A stretch of 64,000 bases of DNA, from assembly GCA_032988165.1 (NCBI GenBank), contig JANTQF010000114.1, forward strand, positions 1 through 64,000, written 5' to 3'. The DNA comes from Emmonsiellopsis sp. PD_33 (taxonomy: Eukaryota > Ascomycota > Eurotiomycetes > Onygenales > Ajellomycetaceae). The position numbers were made by a program, and so were the translations under genes. The notes under the pieces are model-generated. The model saw only the letters and a list, made by a program, of their open reading frames with translations. It had not been told where the DNA came from and did no database searches. Of this stretch, positions 35,901 through 45,258 are shown one piece after another (the stretch's first letter is position 1; every line of letters starts with the position of its first letter).

Positions 35901-37800
35901 AATTATATATTCATTTTAGATTGCTTTCTATATATCTTCCATATAGTATTAATTTAATTTCAGTATATTTACTGCTACTAGATAGTAAAATGAAGTATTT
36001 GTAAAGCATTCCTAATATCTATCTTAATGATATGATGAAGGGTGTGGGAAATTACTATACTTACTTTTTATTATTAATATATACTTATTTCATAGATCTA
36101 TATATATATATTTTGGAGATATTAATAGCTAGTTCATATGTGTATTCTAAAAATGATGAGGGTCTATATCATATATTATTTTAAAAGATATCAGTATGAG
36201 CTCATTCCATAGTTGTATTTAAGTTGGCTGGTTTAGTATATAGAAAATAAAGAGAAATGATGTTGATTTTGAAGGTGAACTAAAAGTAAGTAAATAAAGT
36301 GATATATTAATTACTAGATAAGGTAATCAGATGATACTTGATTCATTATAAAATACTTATTTTTTCCTCTTTTTCTTCCTCTTTCTTCTTCTTCAATTAT
36401 ATATCTGATAGTCTAATATTTATCTACCTCCTCTCTTTCTGTAAGTATTGGAATTTGTCCTCTCCTCCCTTACTTATCTTGAAAGATCAGGTAAGTAGTC
36501 ATTTCATTTGAAGAAGTTTGAACTTTAGAAGATATGAGAATTGACAAGGCCAGAGATTATAAAATTATAGTTAAAATCATAGCTAGCAAAACACCTATAT
36601 GCAAGACTAGATCAAAGAAGGATTCAGAGGGCAGAGAACTAGCTACTATAAATAATGATGAAGGAAATACTATCTATTATTATTACATTTTGAAATATAT
36701 ATACCTAAAGAACTTAGAGAGACTCTATAACTATATTATTAGATTAAGAAACTTCTATTCTAATTATATATAAGATAAGAAATCCTATTAGGAAGTTTCA
36801 GAAGTACTGTTGAAGAATATTATAATTATACATACTATATATATCTTCTATATGAATATTATGAATGATACTATTAAGAACATGTATCAGATAGACCTAC
36901 TGAATAAAGTAGAGAAAATCAAGCTGAAGTTGATAGAATTAATTGTAGAGAAAAGTAAAGTAAAAAAGAAAAAAAATGTGTAGATGATTATTAGTAAATA
37001 GAGAGTAAATTTAGAGCTAATAAAGATGAAAGCTGAAAAAATTACTATACTTAATATAATAATCTCTAAACTTAAGTAAAGTAAGGAAGTTAAAGAGATC
37101 ATACTCAAGTAGTTATCTATAGCTTTTTTACTGATAAAGGTAAATAAATTTCTTGAATTATTATTTTAATCTAGCTAATAAATTATGAATCAGGATATAG
37201 AGAAACACCTTGAGGAGATTAGAAGTACAATGAATATCTTAAAGTATAAATTAATAATAATAGAGTTCAAGCTGCCTCTCTCCATTCAGAATGTATGTAT
37301 AATAAATCTAATATAAATAACTTATTATTAATTTATATCTTATTTATATAGTAGAAGTAAAAGTTATTTACTTCTAGAAAAATACTATCTCTAAGCTCAA
37401 AATAATGCTCATACCCCTTTATATTTATAATTCTAATAAAAAGTTTCTTAGATGTTCATATAGAGATAATATGTAATTTCTTACTCCTAGTTACTATACT
37501 AGAGTCTATCCTCTAATCTGGGGAATATTATGAGTAATACTCTTCAATTATTAGACTGCCAAACCCTGGTAGTGTGATCATCAATGAAGAATCAGAGATA
37601 GCTATGGAATTAAGAGAGGTAGATAGAATAGAGGGTATGAAGGTAGAGAAAGATGAGTATGGTTTTTTCTAGGTTTTTTAGAATAGATTATAGGTCTGTT
37701 TTTTCTTTTTTTTTTCTAGATATATAGATAGGGATAATATAATGAATGGATGTTCTTTTTAATTATTTTCCTATTCTAAAAATGAAAATATAATGAAATA
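30000..37800. other. Interior of AT-rich block, no readable gene
   Basis: Dense stop codons in all frames. The longest clear frame is 32803-33042 on the minus strand (79 codons, starting MLSSRGFNSTCTLRWQKL), which is less AT-rich than its surroundings and may be a relic of a protein; I could not name it. A C/T-rich run at 36,361-36,480, followed by an ATG frame at 36,534-36,773 (+), looks like an old leader plus start of a gene. No assignment. Confidence 0.4.
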
Positions 37801-37864
37801 TCAAAGTTTTACTCTAAGGATGATATATACACAGTAAATTTAATGCTCTATAATTATATTATAA

Positions 37865-38340
37865 CTCTAACACATAGAATGGTAGTAGGATAGTGGGATA
37901 ATTAGCCTCTATTATAATTTACTCTCTAATATATTTACTAGAGTATTATGCTAGATGAATTGTTAATGAAATATTAATATTATATTTTAGAGAATAATAA
38001 AAATACTATTAAATTAAGGTTTACTATCATATTATTATTCTAATATATAGAATGATAGTAAGACAGTGTGGTAATTAATCTTTATTATAATTTACTCTCT
38101 AATATATTTGTTAGAGTATTGTGCTAGATGAATTATTAATGAAATATTAACATTATATTTCAGAGAATGATAGATATACTGTTAAATTAAAATTTACTAG
38201 TATATTATTACTCTGACACATAGAATAGTAGTAGAATAGAGTAGTAGTAATCTATAATTTTATAGAATAATCATATATTATTAAAATCCTTTATGATTTT
38301 AATATATATAGGTCAAAAGCTTTAATATAAATAGAATATT
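37865..38340. repeat. 173-bp tandem repeat, about 2.7 copies
   Basis: The anchor (T/C)TCTAACACATAGAATGGTAG-like sequence recurs at 37,865, 38,038 and 38,211, giving an exact 173-nt spacing twice. Within each unit ATTTACTCTCTAATATATTT and AATGAAATATTAA are shared. The third unit is truncated towards the right terminus. Confidence 0.85.
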
Positions 38341-38454
38341 AATATTAGATTTTAGAGAATAGTGATTCCATAGTAAAATCCATTTTCCATGGTGATATGA
38401 CAGCTCCAATTCATGTAACAGCATCAGAGCTGTTGGAGCACCATTCTGGCAGAC

Positions 38455-38479
38455 CATGAAAATCCAGTATGAATATATA
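38455..38479 (-). repeat. Right terminal inverted repeat of AT-rich block
   Basis: Reverse complement of 26980-27004 with two C/T differences. The first CG dinucleotide to the right occurs only about 95 bp further on, so repeat and composition edge nearly coincide. Confidence 0.75.
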
Positions 38480-39041
38480 GATTGCAAGTGAAATTCCTGA
38501 GGCCTATATGGGAGTTAATAGTCAATGTTATTCATGGGTACATATTTGAGCTTCAATGGTGTATATATACATCACCGATGAAGATGTCATTGGGTATTCT
38601 GATCTCTTTATTGTGATAGATACGCTCGTATCCATGAATTCCTATTTTGGCGTACATCGAAGGCAGCATACTTCATTTGAAGAGAAAAGAGGTAGAGAAA
38701 TGAGAAATATTGAATTGGAAATAAAGAAATTGCCATAATGGCTTGGGAATCAAGTAAGGGAAAAGAAACAAAGAGAAAAGAAAACAAAAATCACATAAAC
38801 ATAGACCATTCGCGCCATCGCTCGTTCTATCATGAGTATCGTAAATGAAATCCATCCGTTGCACAAATCATAAAATGTCATAAACTCCGTTGATCCTGTT
38901 TTAGATGTCGTTCGTCGTTCGTTCGTTCTTCGTGATTCGGCGGCGGTATTGAGAACCGATTATTAATGTGATGAGGGGGTTAATAGGGAGAGAGTACAAA
39001 GGGAAATTGTCAAAAGCAACCAACCCCCGAAAGATAATAAT
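38480..39041. other. Spacer between AT-rich block and DUF3433 gene
   Basis: Composition returns to the normal range. No gene seen; it includes the 3' flank of the DUF3433 gene. Confidence 0.5.
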
Positions 39042-41597
39042 TCAAACAACCCCGCCTTCCATCGCAACTATCATCTCTACCTGACCGACCCTCCGCAGCC
39101 GATCAATACCCAAATGCTCCCTTCCATCCCGTCCCTGATAAACACCAAACGCATAGGCCGCCCGGTCCCCCTCACCTGGAGGCGCAATCATGGTCCTTGT
39201 CACTAGATCCGCCTTCGTCCTCGGCTCACGAAACACCTTATCTTCTAGTAGCGGGCTCTGGTACAGAAAGCTGATAATATCCGCGTACGTGTAGATGGCG
39301 TGGGGGAGGTATCTTTTCCGTCGTGGCCAGAGGATCAGGAACGAGAGGGCATAGACGATCACAAAGCCCATGAGGGTGTAGTACGCAGGTAGGAAGGTGG
39401 ATATGCGCACTTTGTTATCTTCGCTGGACTGGCGGGCCATGAAGACGCCACCAGCTAGAACGGGGATTGCGAGGGAGGCAGTGCTCATGAAGGAGATGTA
39501 GGCGACTTTGTAATGGCGGGCGTTCAGGGCAAGGATTGTGGCTTCGAAGGGAAGACAGGATGGGTAGCTTAGCAACAAGCTGTGTTCGGCGTAAGCACCC
39601 TCAGGGGAGGAGAGGTCGCAGAAGGGCTGGATCGACCGGAAGTAGAGGTCTATTGGCTGCCAGAGGAGGAAGAGGATTATTCCAATGAAGGCGGGGATAA
39701 AACTGTAGAGGAAGTTGGAGGAGGAGAAGCCGGTAAATGAGGGTAGTGTGGGGAGGAGGGGGAGGAAGCCGTCCCTAATAGAGCGGTTGACGAATGAGAC
39801 GACAACGAACGCGATCATTAGGATAAGCGTGATGACGATCCATGCTACAACGCATGTGTCTCGTAGGAACCAGGCTGTCCAGCGATATCGGACGAAGGGG
39901 GAGTGGATGTTTCTTTCAAATGAATCCTTCGTGTTTAGATGTTGTCTCTCAATATCGACATGGTCTGGTACAGAAGTTTCAGATACCCGTTTTGGACTAT
40001 GAGATTGGCTCAAAGCCTCCTTGTCTCCAGACACATTCTCTTCACATATACCGTATAAAAATTCCTGGTCGTTTGCTTCTGTGGCCCAGTAGCCCAATCG
40101 TAGTGTGCGTGGTGTCATATCCTGCTGCACGGCTGTCGAAATCTCGGTCCGATGGAATTGATCCAACGAGTTGGATCTTTGAATCAGTGGGATAATGTCG
40201 GCTATGCAAACGGGATCCCACAAAAGCCCGCTGTTTCGCCGGTTGAAACGAAACATAAGCCCAAGCAATGCAATCACAAGGAGTGCATATACACCTGCCA
40301 GCGTTGCAGCCACGCCTTGAATAGCTGTCCATCGAAATCCACGGATACCAGATTCAGAATAGAAGCGGGCTACGAAAACAGAACTTTGTAGAGGTACCGT
40401 GAAAAGATTGACCGCCCATATTATAAACAGACAAAATCCAGTCAGTGGCTCTCCTTGCCAGAAATGGGACAGGTCTGGCAAGATGAAATTTCGTGGGAGA
40501 ATGCGGAACTTTTGCAGGGCGTTATCTGATCCGCGCTCTGAGGCTAGAATGGAGAAGGGGAGGATCCGGTAGACAGCTGATTGTACGATGAAGAGGAAGA
40601 TCGTGAGGATAATGGCGAGTAACTGGGGGAGGAATTGGAACACGAAATACCGCGAACCACCCAGTCCTTCATATGCCCAGAGACCGCCGTGTTTTTGGGA
40701 CCAGACAGTGCAGAATGTAAGTGCGGCCATCATGGCCAGGGAAAATATAACGAGAAGTATAAGCGTTAGAGGTCGAAGAGCAAAGGGTAAAAAGGTAAGT
40801 TCGGGGTATCTGAAGCCGTCGACAGGGGGCGTGACTGGTCGTAGTATATTTGAAGCTAATAATCGGTCAGTAAATGTATGGCAAAACGTCAAAGATGGAA
40901 ACAAGGTCCTAACATACCTGGTGGACCATTCCGTTCTACGCTTTGCCGTTCCGTCTTCTGCTGTTCCACAGGCTGCGTAGTAGAAGTGTAATATCCCAAC
41001 CCCTCATCTGGCACGATGCGTTCAACAGGATACTCAGTACTGACAACCGAGCCATGTCGACCTTCGCCCAACAGCTCTTCGTCTCGGGTCAATTGATCAA
41101 TAGCAAATCTGATATATGGTGAATCGTCCACACCAGGAGTTGGCGTGCCGTTATCAGTCACCCTATTGCCATTCGCGGAACCTGCAGCAACCGTATTCCG
41201 TCTTGATCCTCCACCGGTGCCCCCGCCATTACCGTTGCGAGCAGGGTGTGACAGGCCCCTTGTTACTGCATCTTGGAAATTCGAACTAGCCATGTTTGTA
41301 TCCGTATTCCGCGCGGGTGAAGGTCGTCGAGTTGGCGGTGTCTCATACCGCACAACAGTTACCTTGCTGCGGTTTGAATTTTGGGAGTTTTGGGATATAT
41401 CTGAGAAGGAGTAGTAGTCATCGGAGGCGGCGATGGATTGCTGAGACGTGGAGTGTATTAATTGGGGTTGATTTGCTGTGGTTGAAGAGGGCACGTCAGT
41501 GAATGGTTTCCTGCCATTGATTGCCCTGGGGTCCGCTCGACTCACATTTAACGGCTTTTAGGTTGGCGGGATCTGGAGCTGGGGGCATAGCGGACAT
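39042..41597 (-). CDS. DUF3433-domain multi-pass membrane protein
   Basis: Three exons on the minus strand: 41597-41546, 41475-40918 and 40855-39042; all joins are in phase, giving 807 residues. The first 52-nt exon (MSAMPPAPDPANLKAVK) was found because the apparent GTG start of the next frame is really a GTGAGT splice donor. Residues 1-205 are Ser/Asn/Gly-rich and disordered. Then come two halves, each with several membrane helices: the first includes LPQLLAIILTIFLFIVQSAVYR, the second holds the family hallmark LWQPIDLYFRSIQPFCDLSS, SLLLSYPSCLPFE, and ALNARHYKVAYISF. These are the marks of DUF3433 (Pfam PF11915), a fungal family of unknown function, often with two domain copies as here. No catalytic residues can be proposed. 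Likely in the plasma membrane or an internal membrane. Confidence 0.9.
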
Positions 41598-42381
41598 AGA
41601 GCAAGCAAAAAAATAGCAAAAATAAAAATGGCAGCAAAACAGCAAAAAATCCAAGGATGCCGGAGTCAGAAAGTGTCAGTCATAGTAGTCATGATCATGT
41701 CAAGCAAAAGCGAAGCGAAAACAAAATCAAGAAAACTTAATCATGATCCCACTGGGACACGCAAGTATTAATGGGCCCCCAGCCCTGCATTTGTACTGTG
41801 ACGCGGTGGGATATGCCGGTGGTTGGTATTTGCGGCGGGCTGGGAGGTTGGGCATACGACAGCCCAGCACCCCAGCCACCGAACACAACCGTGGCAGCCG
41901 CCCATTTGGCGAATGGATACCGCCTATTTTCGTCATTTCCATGTGCCCAATATTAGCTCGTTTCGCTGATAGGTTAGCCCATAACTATTTCAGGGCATTC
42001 CCAGCCTGAAATTCGCTTCCCTGGAGGGTGTTGGTCTCTATCCAGAGTTGATGTCGTCGTTGAAGTAGACTGCGCACGGACCAGCGCTGAAGTCACGGGA
42101 AAATCTAATCTATGCGCTAGCCCACCCTGGGACTAGCGGCGGGACAGGTTCCAAAAATTTGACAGCCAATCAGAGTTCAGATATAAAAAAAGGCGGGGGA
42201 TGTTTCTTTCTCTTGACAATGTTTGGCTGAGTTTGAAGTAAAACAAAGCCAAACGGCCAGCAATATCACACTGAAATGTTCACGAATCACAAGGCTAGTT
42301 CGATGCAATCTAACGCCACATTGTAACAAATTACCGGTTAAGCTTCTTCAGGCCTAGGTATCAATCAACCAGCCTGCGTCC
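41598..42381. other. Intergenic region, DUF3433 gene promoter
   Basis: No gene supported; two short + strand frames at 41,743-42,009 are not gene-like. Confidence 0.5.
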
Positions 42382-44703
42382 TCATTTACGAAACAACTTC
42401 TTCAGCTTAAAACTGCTTCCCTCACCACTTATTGGACGCCTTGCTTTCAAGTTCTTAACCTCCTCGTATATCCCATTGAACCCACGAACAATCGACGCCC
42501 GTCTTGATGCGCGGCCATCTCCCGCAACCGCTGGGCCGACAGCAGTAGCAGCAAGCGCGTCCTCCTCAGCAGCCCTCATTTCCTGTACATGCCGGCCAAG
42601 AATACTATCTTGCATCACAGGTTGGTCGGGCGGGGGTATCCTACCTCCTTCAGCTTGCATACGATCCGGCTCGGCTTCCCGCTCGCGAAACATGCTGTAG
42701 TCGTATGTCTCTGGCACACTCGCATCGTCGTAGATAGATGATGCGACAGGGTGGTTCCTGTAAAATATTTCTTCATGCGAAGGGGCCTGGTTGCACTTGT
42801 GGCATGTATCCCGTCCTTCATCCGGAGCTTGGTTCATCAAGGGCAGGGCCGGATTGCTTTGGCTGTACCTCCGTGAATATGGGTAGAACTCCTGCGCGTT
42901 ATTTCGCTCGTGGGCACTTCGACCTGGCCTGGGTGTGGTGATAGATCCTGATCCGCTGCGTTGGAGTGTACGGTGGTACTCCTCGCGGTCGGAATGGCTT
43001 GTTCCTACATATCGATTCGCACGGGTCCAGTCTTTCTGAGCGATTGGAGGTGTAAGATTGTTGTGCCTGTGCTCATCTGCAGCTCGGTCCATCCCCCTTC
43101 TGTCGACCTGCTTGCCCTTCCCTTCATCCCTATCCCCTAAAAACGACAACCGAGATAACATCCTAGGTAATGGGGTTGATGTCGACTTCCTGATGTTTAA
43201 TGGAGAAGGCTCGAGAGTTCCACCAGAAGGACCCCCATGAGCCTTTGGGGTGTCGCGTCCGAATTTCTGATCCATAAGTACCCACCGTCTTAACATCTGA
43301 CTGATATTGGCGTCCGAATCTCTAGTGGTATCGGATGGCAACCTGCTTTCACTTGCTTCGCCGTTATAATTCTGGTTTAGCAAACTGCTCTTTGGATATC
43401 TAGCTGGCTTCGGAGCCGTAATTGTCGCCGAACTTGATGCGCTGCCCTGAACAATATCCATTGGGGATCCGGATCTTGAACCTTGTAGACCATGTTGTCT
43501 CCTATCCCTCGTCCTCAGAGAATCTTCCCGTGGGAAAAAAGGATCCGATCCCGGCATATCGCGAACATTCCGCGTCGCACTCCGCTGCTCATGCATCCCC
43601 CTCGAAAACGGGTGACCAGGGCTATATGCGCTCCCACAGGAGGAACACATCCTTTGTCCATCCTCACTATATAAATGACCATTCCTAGATCCTGATCTAG
43701 AACCCCATTCCCCAGGCAATGGAGATACACAATCCCTAGCTTCTCCCTGCAAGATATCACCGCTGCTGGTTCCCATATGTTGCCGGGAGAAGTCATCACG
43801 GTGCCTCTCTATTTGGTGGCTTGGACCAGCGTGCTCGTGCTCGGGTTCACTGGGCATATGGGCGTACCTCTCGATTATCGATGCGACGGAAGTCGATGGG
43901 GGACGCAGAATCGGCCGCTTTGTAGGGGGTCTGCGATGAGAAAGCACAGAATCTGGGTCCGTTATATCTCTATCTTGAGGAGCCATTGCAGACGACGCTT
44001 CAGCCCGACTACCATGGCCGTGGGAATTATTCGATGGATGACTGTGGCCAGCAGCAACCCGGTAGGAGCCCGCCTCTGCTACGTAATTATGCGTAGAGGC
44101 ATCTCGAGATGGAGCGCGCTGTACATCTGAACGCACACCTCCCAAACCTTCGGCAATTCTTGGCGGATTATCCTGCTGTGGCACCCGTTGGAAACCACTG
44201 CTGTCCACCAGCGACCTGCAGTATTTGCAGCGTTTGGGTCGCCTACTCCTGCAAGCGCATATCAAAGCTAAAAATAAAGCAGCAAAGGCTATAACCGACA
44301 CCGCAGCAAGTGCGATTGGAGGTATCCCTTTAGGACAAGAGAAGGGCTCAGGCCCTAAAGACGACGTAGGCTGAGGTAGGCTTTGGCTGCGACTGGGGCT
44401 GGGGCTGGGGCTGGGGCTGGAGCTAGAGCTGGATGTTGGTTCGGATGTGAAGGTAGAAGACGATGTTATTGACGTTGGTTTGGGATTTGATGCTGTAGAG
44501 GTTGACGAGGGAGCAGCAGGAGGATCTACAGTAACAGTTACAGGCACAGTTATCGTAGTTGCCGACCCATCCCTGGGCGAAGACCGCGTTGAGGTCAGAA
44601 ACTGCTCCGAAAGCTCAGGGACGTTGACCTCACGGCCAATCTTTGCCGCATTTTTCCCGCGAGCTGATGCATTTGCTGTGTTTGGCTTGGTATATGGGGC
44701 CAT
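42382..44703 (-). CDS. Single-pass membrane protein with Ser/Thr-rich ectodomain and three CxxC motifs
   Basis: Single exon of 773 codons from the ATG at 44703, which has a strong context (CCACCATGGCC). The frame opens upstream only through a TTG, so that extension was not used. Residues 1-122 are Ser/Thr/Pro-rich, with an (SP)n run encoded by GGGGCT hexamer repeats, fitting an O-mannosylated outer part. One membrane helix lies at about 128-151. A basic stop-transfer sequence (RSRRPKRCK) follows, then about 620 mostly disordered cytoplasmic residues. Three CxxC pairs stand out: CKYC just after the membrane, CSSC mid-tail, and CHKC near the C-terminal third. The overall plan resembles wall-stress sensors (Mid2/Wsc) but there is no signal peptide and the tail is far longer, so I do not assign it to them. 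Confidence 0.8.
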   Translation of the reverse strand: MAPYTKPNTANASARGKNAAKIGREVNVPELSEQFLTSTRSSPRDGSATTITVPVTVTVDPPAAPSSTSTASNPKPTSITSSSTFTSEPTSSSSSSPSPSPSPSRSQSLPQPTSSLGPEPFSCPKGIPPIALAAVSVIAFAALFLALICACRSRRPKRCKYCRSLVDSSGFQRVPQQDNPPRIAEGLGGVRSDVQRAPSRDASTHNYVAEAGSYRVAAGHSHPSNNSHGHGSRAEASSAMAPQDRDITDPDSVLSHRRPPTKRPILRPPSTSVASIIERYAHMPSEPEHEHAGPSHQIERHRDDFSRQHMGTSSGDILQGEARDCVSPLPGEWGSRSGSRNGHLYSEDGQRMCSSCGSAYSPGHPFSRGMHEQRSATRNVRDMPGSDPFFPREDSLRTRDRRQHGLQGSRSGSPMDIVQGSASSSATITAPKPARYPKSSLLNQNYNGEASESRLPSDTTRDSDANISQMLRRWVLMDQKFGRDTPKAHGGPSGGTLEPSPLNIRKSTSTPLPRMLSRLSFLGDRDEGKGKQVDRRGMDRAADEHRHNNLTPPIAQKDWTRANRYVGTSHSDREEYHRTLQRSGSGSITTPRPGRSAHERNNAQEFYPYSRRYSQSNPALPLMNQAPDEGRDTCHKCNQAPSHEEIFYRNHPVASSIYDDASVPETYDYSMFREREAEPDRMQAEGGRIPPPDQPVMQDSILGRHVQEMRAAEEDALAATAVGPAVAGDGRASRRASIVRGFNGIYEEVKNLKARRPISGEGSSFKLKKLFRK

Positions 44704-45258
44704 GGTGGGATCAAGGCGATGGACGCAAGAAAGGAGATACCAGGGCGAGAGCAACGATGGCTGAGCGAGGGGAATGGCAAGTCACATAAAGCGAAAGGAA
44801 GCATTGTGAAATGGAAAGCTGTGCTGTAGTGAGACAACTGGAGCAAAAGAACAAGGAGGAAATTGAATGCTAGATTCCCAGTAAAGATGTGATACGGTTA
44901 CTAGGGATAACAGTTAATTGTGAGGCTTAAATGGGGAAGCCAAATTCACCATTTCATCAAAGAAAATCATGGAATTTTGGCTTCCCCATTTAAAAAGAAG
45001 AAAAGCGATTGATGGTGCAACCCAAGGTTGATGAAAACAAAATAAACAAAATAGTAAAACTGGAAGTATAATTGTGGAGTGAAACATTGTATCTTAAATG
45101 TCTTTCAGGCACTAAAAATATCCCGGAACGCTTGTGGCTTTGTCAGAGTGGTAAGCAAAGGAAAGATTCTGAAAACAGCAAGCGTAAAGAGATCGCGAAC
45201 AAACATAGATAAAGGTAGAGTGTAGGCGAAAACTCACCCGACAGATGCGATCTCATAA
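44704..45258. other. Intergenic region with short hairpin
   Basis: Upstream of the single-pass membrane protein and downstream of the TOK channel. Contains the inverted repeat listed at 44927-44993; otherwise AT-rich without a gene. Confidence 0.55.
44927..44993. repeat. Inverted repeat (about 21-nt arms)
   Basis: Left arm TTAAATGGGGAAGCCAAATTC; the right arm reads GAATTTTGGCTTCCCCATTTAA, its reverse complement with one extra T. The loop is about 24 nt. It is a long, nearly perfect stem in a promoter region. Confidence 0.85.

Larger units (their letters stand above)
26980..38479. mobile_element. 11.5 kb AT-rich, CpG-free, TIR-bounded decayed element or nest of elements
   Basis: Base composition changes abruptly at both edges. 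Inside, A+T is very high, and reading line by line I found no CG dinucleotide between about 26,940 and 38,570, whereas the flanks are rich in CG. No open frame exceeds about 80 codons on either strand. This is the signature of repeat-induced point mutation or methylation-driven deamination acting on transposon DNA, as known for AT-rich blocks in Onygenales. The edges carry a 25-bp inverted repeat. The first 2.6 kb and the last 0.5 kb are packed with tandem and inverted repeats; the middle (30-37.5 kb) is less repetitive and may hold mutated coding DNA. I cannot assign a superfamily: no transposase, reverse transcriptase or integrase motif is legible. Confidence 0.75.

Noticed and set aside
34284..36290. 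A continuous + strand frame that might be a mutated transposon protein
   Set aside because: Stop density (roughly 9% of codons) is what random DNA of this composition gives, so coding origin cannot be shown.
39042..40904. DUF3433 gene starting at the first codon of the long exon
   Set aside because: That start is not supported; two upstream exons join in phase and supply an ATG at 41597.
40918..41545. GTG at 41545 as start of the DUF3433 protein
   Set aside because: The GTG is part of a GTGAGT splice donor preceded by an ATG-initiated 52-nt exon.
44704..44754. N-terminal extension of the CxxC membrane protein through a TTG
   Set aside because: The ATG at 44703 has a much better context and no ATG lies upstream in frame.
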